Part shown: positions 51,062 to 59,565 of the stretch, in pieces
Layout of the letters: each line of letters begins with the position of its first letter
How positions within the stretch are numbered: the first letter of the stretch is position 1
Assembly: GCA_038207585.1 (NCBI GenBank)
Contig: JBBQZP010000003.1
Location: 1 to 64,000, forward strand
Origin: JBBQZP01 sp038207585
GTDB taxonomy: Bacteria > Pseudomonadota > Alphaproteobacteria > Rhodobacterales > Rhodobacteraceae
Reading direction: 5' to 3'
Length of the DNA: 64,000 nucleotides
Program-made: the position numbers and the translations under genes
Notes under the pieces: generated by a model
Databases searched by the model: none
Seen by the model: the letters and a program-made list of their open reading frames with translations, nothing else
Told to the model about the DNA's origin: nothing

Positions 51062-52315
51062 ATGAGAGGTCTTCTGACTTCGGCAGCAACGCTGTGCATG
51101 GCCGCAGGAATGGCCCATGCACAAAGTGCGGACCTGCCCGCGAATATCGAGAAGCTGCAAAGTATGCAGTCCACCGGCGTCAAGGATTTCACCACCGTTG
51201 CCCAAACCGGCGAATATGCCGACGCCATCAGGAAAACGCTGGAAGGCATCAAGATGCCGCCCGGATTCAAGATCGAACTTTACGCCATTGTGCCCGATGC
51301 CCGCCATATCGCGGTTGGTCCGCAGGGTGTGGCCACCTTTGTCGGCACGCGCAAGGACAAGGTCTGGGTCGTCACCGACCGCAACAAGGATCGCGTGGCG
51401 GATGAGGTCAAGGATTTCGCGCCGTCGCTGACCTTTACAATTCCCAACGGGGTCTGCTTCTCGCCCGACGGGTTTTTGTATATCGCCGAACAGAACCGGG
51501 TTCTGGTCTTTCCAGCTGCCGAATTCTTTTACGAATCCCCCGATGTGGCCGTGGGGCAGGTTGTCAAACAGGGCGAACTGATCCCGGCGGATGAGGAATC
51601 ATTCAACCACACCGCGCGGGTCTGCGACATCGGGCCGGACAAGAAACTTTATATCTCGCTGGGCCAGCCGCACAACGTGACGCCGCCCGACAAGATCCAG
51701 AAATACATGGATGCCGGCATCGGTGGCATCATTCGGATGAATCAGGATGGCACCGAACGCGAGATCATCGCGCGGGGGGTCCGCAACTCGGTCGGGCAGG
51801 ATTTCGATCCCAAGACCGGCGATCTGTGGTTCACCGACAATCAGGTCGATGGCATGGGCGATGACATTCCGCCGGGCGAGATCAACCACATGACATCGGT
51901 CGGGCTGAATTTCGGGCACCCCTGGTATGGCGGCGGCGATACCCGCACCAATCAATACAAGGATCAGGAGGTGCCGGTAGAAGTGACGATGCCTGTGTCG
52001 ACCACAATCGCCCATGCCGCCGATCTGGGCATGATGTTCTATTCCGGGTCGCAATTCCCGGCAAAATACAACGGTGCCATCTTTTCGGCACAGCACGGGT
52101 CGTGGAACCGGACCGATCCTGTCGGCGCGCGGGTCATGGTGACTTATTTGGCCGAAGACGGCACCGCCACGACCGAGCCTTTTGCCGAAGGCTGGATTGA
52201 TGCCAACGGCGAATATCTGGGCCGCCCGGTCGATGTGGCGCAGTTGCGTGATGGATCACTGCTGGTGTCGGATGATCTGGCAGGCGCGCTTTACCGGATC
52301 AGCTACAGCCAATGA
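51062..52315 (+). CDS. PQQ-dependent sorbosone dehydrogenase-like periplasmic protein
   Basis: 417 residues. The ATG at 51062, seven bases after GGGAGG, is preferred to the one at 51056. Signal MRGLLTSAATLCMAAGMAHA. The mature part is a beta-propeller with MPPGFKIELYAIVPDARHIAVGPQGV, VGTRKDKVWVVTDRNKD, IPNGVCFSPDG, RNSVGQDFDPKTGDLWFTDN and SAQHGSWNRTDPVGARVMV, as in soluble glucose dehydrogenase/L-sorbosone dehydrogenase relatives that use PQQ. It couples to a diheme cytochrome c by an ATGA overlap, so electrons likely pass to that protein. The substrate sugar or alcohol is unknown. Confidence 0.85.
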   Translation: MRGLLTSAATLCMAAGMAHAQSADLPANIEKLQSMQSTGVKDFTTVAQTGEYADAIRKTLEGIKMPPGFKIELYAIVPDARHIAVGPQGVATFVGTRKDKVWVVTDRNKDRVADEVKDFAPSLTFTIPNGVCFSPDGFLYIAEQNRVLVFPAAEFFYESPDVAVGQVVKQGELIPADEESFNHTARVCDIGPDKKLYISLGQPHNVTPPDKIQKYMDAGIGGIIRMNQDGTEREIIARGVRNSVGQDFDPKTGDLWFTDNQVDGMGDDIPPGEINHMTSVGLNFGHPWYGGGDTRTNQYKDQEVPVEVTMPVSTTIAHAADLGMMFYSGSQFPAKYNGAIFSAQHGSWNRTDPVGARVMVTYLAEDGTATTEPFAEGWIDANGEYLGRPVDVAQLRDGSLLVSDDLAGALYRISYSQ

Positions 52316-52884
52316 TCCGGGTAATTCTTCTGGGCCTCGGCGGGGTTTTCCTTGCCGGGGTCGGGTTCGCACAGGATGCGGGTGATCCTGCGGCGGGCAA
52401 AAAGCTGGCCGGGCAATGCCGCACCTGCCACGGCATTGACGGCTATGCCAAAATCCCCATCGCGCCCCATATCGGAGGCGAGACTGCGGGGTATATCACC
52501 CGACAGTTGACCGCCTTTCGCAACGGCACCCGCGAACAGGAAATGATGACGGTTGTCGCCAAGCAGCTTTCCGATACGCAAATCGCAGACCTTGCGGCAT
52601 GGTATTCCAGCCAGCAGGCCACGGCGACCCTGACCGCCGATCCGGCAGATGCGCCGCAGGTTTGCGTCGCCTGCCACGGTGCAAATGGGATTGCGGTGAT
52701 CGAGGATGCGCCCAATCTGGCGGGGGAAACGAATATCTACATCGACACGCAACTGCACGCCTTTCGCAGCGGCAAGCGCGTGGATCCGGTGATGAACGAC
52801 GTTGCCGCTGGCCTGAGCGACGCCGAAATTCGCGATGTGGCCGATTGGTATGCAGCCGTTAGTCTGAAGATTACGCCGCCTTAG
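52312..52884 (+). CDS. Diheme cytochrome c (c4-like)
   Basis: 190 residues with a signal (LLGLGGVFLAGVGFA) and two heme c sites: C36-x-x-C39-H40 (CRTCH) and C118-x-x-C121-H122 (CVACH). Each half has the class-I pattern ending in D-x-A-x-W-Y (IADLAAWY, IRDVADWY) and a plausible Met ligand before it (MMTVVAKQLS; VMNDVAAGLS). Two tandem monoheme domains in the periplasm are typical of c4-type cytochromes. It starts inside the dehydrogenase stop codon. Confidence 0.93.
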   Translation: MIRVILLGLGGVFLAGVGFAQDAGDPAAGKKLAGQCRTCHGIDGYAKIPIAPHIGGETAGYITRQLTAFRNGTREQEMMTVVAKQLSDTQIADLAAWYSSQQATATLTADPADAPQVCVACHGANGIAVIEDAPNLAGETNIYIDTQLHAFRSGKRVDPVMNDVAAGLSDAEIRDVADWYAAVSLKITPP

Positions 52885-53702
52885 ACCGGAGCGGCCCAGC
52901 CATCAATCGCGGCAACAGCCTCTTCGGCGGTTTCCACGAACTTGAACAGGTTCAGATCATCGGCTGAAATCGTGCCAGCCTCGGCCAGCGCCTGCCAGTT
53001 GATGATCCTTTCCCAGAACGCCCGGCCAAACAGCAGAAACGGGATCGGTTTCATCCGCCCGGTCTGGATCAGGGTCAGGCTTTCGAACATCTCGTCCAGC
53101 GTACCAAATCCGCCGGGAAAGACGCAGACCGCGCGGGCGCGCATCAGGAAATGCATCTTGCGGATCGCGAAATAGTGAAAGTTGAATGACAGATCCGGCG
53201 TCACGTATGCATTCGGCGCCTGTTCATGCGGCAATACGATGTTCAGGCCGATGGATTCCCCGCCCGCCTCGGCTGCACCGCGATTTCCCGCCTCCATCAC
53301 GCCCGGCCCACCGCCCGTGACGATCACATCCGATGTGCCGCCGGTTGTCATACTGCGTTGCGTCATCAGGCGGGCAAAGCGGCGTGCCTCGTCATAATAA
53401 TGCGATAGATCGGCCAGCGCTTTCGTGCGCGCCGTATCCTTGCGCGCCGGTTCGGGAATGCGCGCGCCGCCAAACAGCACCACGGTCGAGGTGATGCCGC
53501 GTTCGTCCAGCAGCATCTGCACCTTCAGCAGTTCCAGTTGCAGCCGCACCGGGCGCAGTTCTTCACGCGTCATGAAATCGGTATCGGTGAAGGCAAGCCG
53601 GTAGGCCGGCGCGCGCGTTTGCGGCGTATCGGGAATGCGGTGCGTCGCCGCGATATCCTGCGAGCTGTCACGAAGCGGGTGGCGGCGGCGGTCGTCTTTC
53701 AT
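52881..53702 (-). CDS. LOG family protein (nucleotide 5'-monophosphate phosphoribohydrolase type)
   Basis: 273 residues from the ATG at 53702. The PGGxGT(L)DE signature is PGGFGTLDEMFESL, with GGGPGVMEAGNRGA before it, as in the Lonely Guy/TIGR00730 group. Proteins with this fold release the free base from cytokinin or purine nucleotides. It has an N-terminal extension (about 60 residues) rich in Arg/Asp that is common in the alphaproteobacterial long form. It ends four bases before the cytochrome c stop on the other strand. Confidence 0.88.
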   Translation of the reverse strand: MKDDRRRHPLRDSSQDIAATHRIPDTPQTRAPAYRLAFTDTDFMTREELRPVRLQLELLKVQMLLDERGITSTVVLFGGARIPEPARKDTARTKALADLSHYYDEARRFARLMTQRSMTTGGTSDVIVTGGGPGVMEAGNRGAAEAGGESIGLNIVLPHEQAPNAYVTPDLSFNFHYFAIRKMHFLMRARAVCVFPGGFGTLDEMFESLTLIQTGRMKPIPFLLFGRAFWERIINWQALAEAGTISADDLNLFKFVETAEEAVAAIDGWAAPV

Positions 53703-53787
53703 GGGGCAGAGCCTTGCGATTGCATGGGGACGGGCCAAGCCTTATAGGCTGAAGCCGCGCAAGACCAACCGAAAATGGAGAGAGCCC

Positions 53788-54615
53788 TTGTCCAACGCCG
53801 CTATGCAGACCGCCATCGACGCCGCATGGGACATGCGCGACACGATCACCCCCGCCACCAAGGGCGAGACGCGCGACGCTATCGAAGCCACTTTGACGGC
53901 GCTGGATTCCGGCAAGCTTCGGGTGGCGGAACGGCAGGCCGACGGGCAATGGCTGGTGCATCAATGGGCCAAGAAGGCGGTTTTGCTGTCGTTCCGCCTG
54001 AACGACATGGCCCCGATTTCGGGCGGCAATGGCGGGTCAAGCTGGTGGGACAAGGTGCCGTCGAAATTCGACGGCTGGGGCGAGAACCAATGGCGCGCGG
54101 CGGGGTTCCGGGCGGTTCCGGGGTCTATCGTTCGGCGGTCGGCCTTCATCGGCAAGGGCGTGGTGCTGATGCCATCGTTCGTGAACCTTGGGGCATATGT
54201 TGACGAAGGCTCGATGGTGGACGGCTGGGCCACGGTGGGCTCTTGCGCGCAGATCGGCAAGAACGTGCATCTGTCGGGCGGCGTCGGCATCGGCGGCGTG
54301 CTTGAACCCATGCAGGCCGGCCCCACGATCATCGAGGACAACTGCTTTATCGGCGCGCGGTCCGAAGTCGTTGAAGGCTGCATCATCCGCGAAGGATCGG
54401 TTCTGGGGATGGGGGTGTTCATCGGCCAGTCCACCAAGATCGTGGACCGTGAAACCGGCAGCGTGACCTATGGCGAGGTGCCTGCAGGATCGGTCGTCGT
54501 GGCAGGCTCAATGCCGTCAAAGAACGGGATCAACCTTTACTGCGCTGTGATCGTGAAAAAGGTCGATGCGCAGACCCGCAGCAAGACCAGCATTAACGAG
54601 TTGCTGCGCGACTGA
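53788..54615 (+). CDS. dapD: 2,3,4,5-tetrahydropyridine-2,6-dicarboxylate N-succinyltransferase
   Basis: 275 residues. The start is a TTG at 53788 behind GGAGAGAG, giving (M)SNAAMQTAIDAAWDMRD and the family length; no ATG fits. The left-handed beta-helix repeats are visible as IGKGVVLMPSFVNLGAYVDEGSMVDGWATVGS and the GGVLEPMQAGPTIIEDNCFIGARSEVVEG line. It adds succinyl to tetrahydrodipicolinate, second enzyme of the succinylase diaminopimelate route. A DapA is at 20 kb and DapE at 58.4 kb. The genes for two unrelated proteins and the Hint pair lie between dapD and dapE. Confidence 0.95.
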   Translation: MSNAAMQTAIDAAWDMRDTITPATKGETRDAIEATLTALDSGKLRVAERQADGQWLVHQWAKKAVLLSFRLNDMAPISGGNGGSSWWDKVPSKFDGWGENQWRAAGFRAVPGSIVRRSAFIGKGVVLMPSFVNLGAYVDEGSMVDGWATVGSCAQIGKNVHLSGGVGIGGVLEPMQAGPTIIEDNCFIGARSEVVEGCIIREGSVLGMGVFIGQSTKIVDRETGSVTYGEVPAGSVVVAGSMPSKNGINLYCAVIVKKVDAQTRSKTSINELLRD

Positions 54616-54661
54616 TCCCATCGGAGCGGCTGATCCGCACTCCGTTCGAAAGGTTTTGGGA

Positions 54662-55165
54662 ATGGTTTTGCTGATCACCCCCGCCCGCACGACGGCTGAC
54701 GTCGCCGAGGTGCGTCGTCTGGTGGTGGGTTTTCTGGCGTGGCTCGACATCAGGTATCCCGACCATCGCGCCCAGATCGCCGCCTATTTCAAGGCGCAGG
54801 GGTTGGAGCATCAGCTGGACAACCTGCTGACGCTGTTCTGCCCGCCAACGGCGGAATGTCTGCTGGCGTGGCTGGATAACCGCGCCGTGGGGGTCGTGAT
54901 GTTGAAACCGCAAACCGCCGAGCGTTGCGAAATGAACCGGCTTTTCGTCGATGACGCGGCGCGGGGTCACGGCGTGGGCCGCGCGCTTGTGGCGGGCATC
55001 GTGGAGTCTGCCCACGCGCTGGGATACCGCCAGATGGTGCTGTCGGCAGGCTTTCTGCACCATGAGGCGCGCGCGCTTTACACGCGCACGGGATTTGTCG
55101 AAGACACCTCGCTTGCCGATACAGGTGCTGGCGACATGGAAGTGCGGATGATCCGCAATCTGTGA
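54662..55165 (+). CDS. GNAT family N-acetyltransferase
   Basis: 167 residues from the ATG at 54662, behind AAAGG. The acetyl-CoA core is MNRLFVDDAARGHGVGRALVAGIVESA, and YTRTGFVEDTSLADTGAGDMEVRM ends it. Preceding helices (LDIRYPDHRAQIAAYFKAQGL) suggest a specialised acceptor. The acceptor is unknown. It lies between dapD and a small conserved-looking gene, same strand. Confidence 0.78.
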   Translation: MVLLITPARTTADVAEVRRLVVGFLAWLDIRYPDHRAQIAAYFKAQGLEHQLDNLLTLFCPPTAECLLAWLDNRAVGVVMLKPQTAERCEMNRLFVDDAARGHGVGRALVAGIVESAHALGYRQMVLSAGFLHHEARALYTRTGFVEDTSLADTGAGDMEVRMIRNL

Positions 55166-55207
55166 GGCGGGCTTGACTTGGCGTTCGCACCGCCGCAGGA
55201 GAACGCG

Positions 55208-55537
55208 ATGGAAGATGCACCCGAAAAACGCAAGCAGCAGGTTTTCACCTTGGTGGTAGAGCTTGGCCGCAAGTCCGGTGATGGCCTGCCCGACAAGGCA
55301 ACCGGGGCCGCGCTGATGATCTATGCCACCGGCGTGGATGAGGCCGAGGCGGTGCGCGAAACCGTGGCGATTCTGAAAACCGCCGACATGGCGCCGCTGG
55401 ATGTGTCGGGTTACGGCACGCTGGACGAACGGCTGGCCAATGGCGACGAGATTGACGCGGACGAACGCGCGCTGATGGACCGGGCGCTGGCCGAAAACTC
55501 GGTCGTTGTGGCGCAGATGACGCCGTTTTTCGACTGA
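55208..55537 (+). CDS. Conserved-looking small protein of unknown function
   Basis: 109 residues from the ATG at 55208, eight bases after AGGAG. It begins MEDAPEKRKQQVFTLVVELGRKSGDGLPDK and has a regular alternation of hydrophobic and charged residues, with ATGVDEAEAVRETVAILKTADMAPLDVSGYG, predicted alpha/beta, no membrane segment. Its acidic C-terminal half (EIDADERALMDRALAENSVV) suggests a soluble interaction domain. I recognise no family. It converges with the Hint gene at 55538. Confidence 0.75.
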   Translation: MEDAPEKRKQQVFTLVVELGRKSGDGLPDKATGAALMIYATGVDEAEAVRETVAILKTADMAPLDVSGYGTLDERLANGDEIDADERALMDRALAENSVVVAQMTPFFD

Positions 55538-56527
55538 TCACGCCGCCCGGCTGCGATGCCCCCGGCCCAGCAGCGCCAGAAGCGGCGTCGCCTCATACTG
55601 GCGCAGAATGCGCAGCGTTGACGATTCGCGCAGACCGCCCAGCGCAAAGATGCAGCCAAGGCTTTGCACCAATGCCTGTTCGCCCAGATCAAGCGCTACA
55701 CAGGTCACGGCCGCCCGCCGCCGGTCAAAGGCCGCGGACGTGCCATCGGTCAGATGGCCCGCTTCGGCCAACGCCTCTTCGTCCGAGGTCAGGTATTCCA
55801 CCTCGGGCCCGCCCAGAACCACCAGCATGTCGGATGACACCAAAAGATCGATTTCGGCGGCAAAATACGGTGCGCGCAGCAGTACGGGGGCAAAGGTGCC
55901 GCGCCCCGGCAGATCCATCCGCCGCACGGCACGCAGGGTGCGGGGGCTGCCATCGCGGGTCAGCACGCGGTCGCCCGCGCGCAGAAAACCCGCCATCTGA
56001 AACCCGCCCGGAACGGCAATCGGCGTGCGCAAGCCCAGCCACGGCGCGCGTTCGGGCAGATCGACCCCTTGCGTGGCACCATACCACATCACGGCGGGGT
56101 GGCGCTGATTGACGCCCACGCCGCGACACATCGCATCAATATCGGCCAAGAGCAGCGGCATCGCGCCCGTACCCCGTGCCTTCAGAATGCGGCCCGCATC
56201 GGGCAGTTCATAGCGCAGAACCCACGCCCCATCCACTGACCAGCGCAGAACAATGCGCGCCGTGCCCACGGTTTCGGGCAACGCCCCCGGCAGCATGTGG
56301 CGAACCACGCGGTCACCCCGACGGTGCAGGATGCCCAGGCCTTCCTTTGCGTCATGAAACACCGAAAACGCCCGCAGACCACCATCGACTTGCCGATAAT
56401 CCAGAAGAACCTGCGCGCCTTTCAGGGGCACGGCGATTTCAATTACCAAAGCCCCCGTCGCCAAAGCCCCGGTTGCACGCGGATCGGCGGGGTCGCGGCG
56501 ATCCGACAGGGCAACCCAGCTTTGCAT
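55538..56527 (-). CDS. Hint-like protein with degenerate active site
   Basis: 329 residues from the ATG at 56527; a GTG at 56530 is also possible. The N-terminal part (about 25-130) is beta-rich, with LVIEIAVPLKGAQVLLDYRQ and TARIVLRWSVDGAWVLRYEL, resembling a lectin-like sandwich. The C-terminal part aligns by eye to the Hint region of the upstream neighbour: FLRAGDRVLTRDGSPRTL and DLLVSSDMLVVLGGP. The Cys that begins an active Hint domain and the later catalytic His are missing (Pro-Gly-Gly and Met instead), so self-cleavage is unlikely. The ending RESSTLRILRQYEAT is like Hint C-terminal tails. It overlaps its neighbour by one base (TGATG). Confidence 0.6.
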   Translation of the reverse strand: MQSWVALSDRRDPADPRATGALATGALVIEIAVPLKGAQVLLDYRQVDGGLRAFSVFHDAKEGLGILHRRGDRVVRHMLPGALPETVGTARIVLRWSVDGAWVLRYELPDAGRILKARGTGAMPLLLADIDAMCRGVGVNQRHPAVMWYGATQGVDLPERAPWLGLRTPIAVPGGFQMAGFLRAGDRVLTRDGSPRTLRAVRRMDLPGRGTFAPVLLRAPYFAAEIDLLVSSDMLVVLGGPEVEYLTSDEEALAEAGHLTDGTSAAFDRRRAAVTCVALDLGEQALVQSLGCIFALGGLRESSTLRILRQYEATPLLALLGRGHRSRAA

Positions 56528-58101
56528 CACGCGGCCTGTGCTGCAAACAGAACCTGCGCCTCGTACCCGCGCAGGGTGCGGCGGGCGGCAGGCGAATAGC
56601 CAAGCCCGGTGTCAGGGTCGATCTCGGGGAACAGCGCACAAATCTCGGCCACAGTCTCGGCTTCGAAACTGGCGGTGGTCTGCGGGCCGGGCAGGAAGCT
56701 TTCGGTCGCCAATCCTTCGGAAAACACAACCTGATGCCGGTCAAACAGCAAATGAACATAGGTCACTTCGCCGCCGCGTTGCACGGTCACGGACCGGTCA
56801 TTGACCAGATCCTTGGCGGCAATCAGAACCTCGGCCTCGCCAAACAGCATTTCCGCCAGAACATCGCGGATCAGAACCCGGTGCTGCGGCGACAGCATCA
56901 GCGTGCGGTGATCGCCGAACGTGCCCGCCCGGATGCGGATCGGCGCAAATGCCCCGACCGCGGCCACACTGCGCTGACCGATCCAGCGCAGGGGTTGGGG
57001 GCCATCATCATGCGTCAGAACCAGATCACCGGGGACCAGATCTTCGACCCTCCGCTCGCCCGTTGGCGTGGAAATCATAGTGCCCGCCACAAAACACGGG
57101 ATCGAATTGATAGTGACAAATCCGGTGTCGGTGTTGCCCAGATTGTCCTTGACCGTATAGGTAAAGGTCTTCGTCTCGATCTGGCCATCTGGCACAAGGC
57201 TGATCGTGCCATTTGCATTCAATGTGATCTGCTGGCCCGACGGTAGCGTTACAGTCTGCCCCGCCACAACATTCACCCCGTTGATCTGGGTGATGGTCAG
57301 CGTGGCCCCTGCCTGTTTTATATCGTTGCCAAGGATGTTGAACGTCTGCGCCACGCCCGTCGCATAGACGTTCGCCACGTCGTCGTTCGCGACCAGAACG
57401 GTCTGAACTGAATCGCCTGCAATCAGCAGGTTGGAATCGTAGTTCGCATCCGCCGCATCCGCGATGCCGATGCGGATCGAGTTCACGACGCCCAGATTAA
57501 CCGGAATGGTCAGCGTCAGGGTGACCGTGAACCCGTCCATCTCGGTATTGTACGCATCGTTGGTGTTGCTGATCGTCAGGTTTTCCTGATTGGTCTGGTT
57601 GATGTTGTTCACGCTGGTGCGGCCATTGCCGACACTGATCGGCACTGACGTACCATTGATCCAGACGCCAACCACGTCGTTGAACTGGGTGTTGATGTAT
57701 TCGGGGTATTCCTCGGATGAAAAGACAAAGCGCATCGTCATCACATTGCCGGTCGGGATGAAGTCGGCGTTCAGCCAGACCGCATCATAGGTGTTGGTCC
57801 CGGCCAGAGCGTTGAAATCAGCATTGTTGTTGGTGCCAGAGGTGTCAGCCGATGTATTCGCGACCCGGTTTGGATCGCCGCTTGATTGGGTAAAGCTGGA
57901 GGCATTGCCGGTTGAAAGGATCACCCCGGTGTTCGACGGCACAACGCCCGGCGACAATTGCCCGTTGGAATAGATCGCGGACGAGTTCGAAGGCCCGGAA
58001 TAACTTGCCCCCGTCACGGTCACGCCGGTGCCGAAAATGGCATTCGCCATCTGCAACGCCGTGGCGTTCGTCTGATAGGTTAGCTCGGCGCCTGTCGCCA
58101 T
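56527..58101 (-). CDS. Choice-of-anchor-L domain protein with C-terminal Hint domain
   Basis: 524 residues without N-terminal signal peptide. Residues 10-230 form a choice-of-anchor-L-like region (FVFSSEEYPEYINTQFNDVVGVWING and IRIGIADAADANYDSNLLIAGDSV). Residues 235-330 hold Ig/cadherin-like strands (ITLNANGTISLVPD and FTYTVKDNLGNTDTGF). The Hint domain begins at Cys336 (IPCFVAGTMISTPTGER), with GDLVLTHDDG and SPQHRVLI (His407); both catalytic residues are present, so cleavage at Cys336 is plausible. Cys488 is the only other cysteine. The tail RRTLRGYEAQVLFAAQAA is usual for this group. Lack of a Sec signal suits type I secretion. Function is unknown. Confidence 0.75.
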   Translation of the reverse strand: MATGAELTYQTNATALQMANAIFGTGVTVTGASYSGPSNSSAIYSNGQLSPGVVPSNTGVILSTGNASSFTQSSGDPNRVANTSADTSGTNNNADFNALAGTNTYDAVWLNADFIPTGNVMTMRFVFSSEEYPEYINTQFNDVVGVWINGTSVPISVGNGRTSVNNINQTNQENLTISNTNDAYNTEMDGFTVTLTLTIPVNLGVVNSIRIGIADAADANYDSNLLIAGDSVQTVLVANDDVANVYATGVAQTFNILGNDIKQAGATLTITQINGVNVVAGQTVTLPSGQQITLNANGTISLVPDGQIETKTFTYTVKDNLGNTDTGFVTINSIPCFVAGTMISTPTGERRVEDLVPGDLVLTHDDGPQPLRWIGQRSVAAVGAFAPIRIRAGTFGDHRTLMLSPQHRVLIRDVLAEMLFGEAEVLIAAKDLVNDRSVTVQRGGEVTYVHLLFDRHQVVFSEGLATESFLPGPQTTASFEAETVAEICALFPEIDPDTGLGYSPAARRTLRGYEAQVLFAAQAA

Positions 58102-58410
58102 GTCTGCCCCCGTTGTGAAGGGCAGGCCAAACGCCTTTCACCGCCGGATTGGCCCGGTCTGCGCGAAAGGATCACTGCTCGTGGGGGCGCGTTGGCCCCG
58201 CGTTTGCCCTGCCTCAGGACGTTTTTATTAAAATTGATCATAAGCCATTGATTTGCCATCTGTCATCCCCGAAATCGCCGCATTCCGTCTGAAGCGCCCG
58301 ATGCGGTGGCGCGGGGGCCACACCACTGCCGATTGCACAGCGCAGCGGCGGTGGTTGCGGGGCCGGGCCGGGCGCTTTATGTCTGTTGCAACCCCGCAGG
58401 AAATTTCGCC
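58102..58410. other. 309-base divergent gap between the Hint operon and dapE
   Basis: The region separates 56527-58101 (minus) from dapE (plus). It has an AT-rich patch at about 58221-58250 (GTTTTTATTAAAATTGATCATA), the best place for promoters of either direction, and is otherwise GC-rich. I see no RNA gene, repeat, or clear -35/-10 pair of good spacing. Confidence 0.4.
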
Positions 58411-59565
58411 ATGCCCGCCACCACATCCACCGATCCCGTTGCCCTGACCGCCGATCTGATCCGCTGCGCCTCGGTCACGCCGGTGGAAGGCGGCGCGCTG
58501 GTGCTGCTGGAGCGTCTTCTGACGGGTGCCGGGTTTACCTGCACCCGCGTTGACCGCGCGGGCATCGCCAATCTTTATGCGCGCTGGGGTATGCGCGGGG
58601 CGAACCGCAGCTTCGGCTTCAACGGCCATACCGATGTGGTTCCCGTCGGCGATGCGGCGGCTTGGACGCATGACCCGTTCGGCGGCGTGATCAAGGATGG
58701 CATGCTGTGGGGACGCGGCGCCACCGACATGAAGTCGGGCGTTGCCGCCTTTGCCGCCGCAGCGATTGATTTCGTGCGCGACACACCCCCCGATGGTGCC
58801 GTGATCCTCGCCATCACCGGGGATGAGGAAGGCGACGGCGATCACGGCACCCTGGCCCTGCTGGACTGGATGGCGGCCAACGGCGAGGCGATGACCGATT
58901 GCCTTGTCGGCGAGCCGACCTGCCCCGAGGTGATGGGCGAGATGATGAAGATCGGCCGTCGCGGCAGCATGACAGCCCTGATCACCGCCAAAGGCGTACA
59001 AGGCCATTCCGCCTATCCGCACCGCGCGAAAAATCCGGTTACGGCACTTGTCCGCCTGATGGACCGCCTGGCCTCTCATGAACTGGACCGCGGCACCGAC
59101 CATTTCGATGCCTCGACCCTTGCGCTGACGACCATAGATACCGGCAACCCGGCGAACAACGTGATCCCCGCCACTTGTACCGGCACCGTGAACATCCGCT
59201 TCAACGATGCCCATACCGGGGCCACACTCAGCAATTGGCTGCGCACCGAGGCCGCCCGCGTGCAGGATGAAACCGGCGTCACCATCACGATGACCATCAG
59301 GATCTCCGGCGAAAGCTTCCTCACACCCCCCGGCCTGCTGTCCGACCTGATCGCCCATGCGGTTAACGCCGAAACCGGCATCACCCCCAAAGCCTCGACC
59401 ACGGGCGGCACATCGGATGCGCGGTTTGTCAAAAACCACTGCCCGGTGGTGGAATTCGGGCTGGTCGGCAAGACCATGCACCAGGTCGATGAACGGGTCG
59501 CTGTGGCTGATATCCACACGCTCAAAGCCATCTACACCCGCATCCTGACCGCGTATTTCGCATGA
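58411..59565 (+). CDS. dapE: Succinyl-diaminopimelate desuccinylase
   Basis: 384 residues from the ATG at 58411, behind AGGA. M20 metallopeptidase motifs: FNGHTDVVPVGD (first His and Asp), GRGATDMKSGVAAFAAA, and ITGDEEGDGDHGT (catalytic Glu pair), then the C-terminal STTGGTSDARFVKNHCP with the last His nearby. It releases succinate to give LL-diaminopimelate. The frame can be extended to 58306 but without ribosome binding site. It overlaps the following acetyltransferase by four bases. Confidence 0.95.
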   Translation: MPATTSTDPVALTADLIRCASVTPVEGGALVLLERLLTGAGFTCTRVDRAGIANLYARWGMRGANRSFGFNGHTDVVPVGDAAAWTHDPFGGVIKDGMLWGRGATDMKSGVAAFAAAAIDFVRDTPPDGAVILAITGDEEGDGDHGTLALLDWMAANGEAMTDCLVGEPTCPEVMGEMMKIGRRGSMTALITAKGVQGHSAYPHRAKNPVTALVRLMDRLASHELDRGTDHFDASTLALTTIDTGNPANNVIPATCTGTVNIRFNDAHTGATLSNWLRTEAARVQDETGVTITMTIRISGESFLTPPGLLSDLIAHAVNAETGITPKASTTGGTSDARFVKNHCPVVEFGLVGKTMHQVDERVAVADIHTLKAIYTRILTAYFA

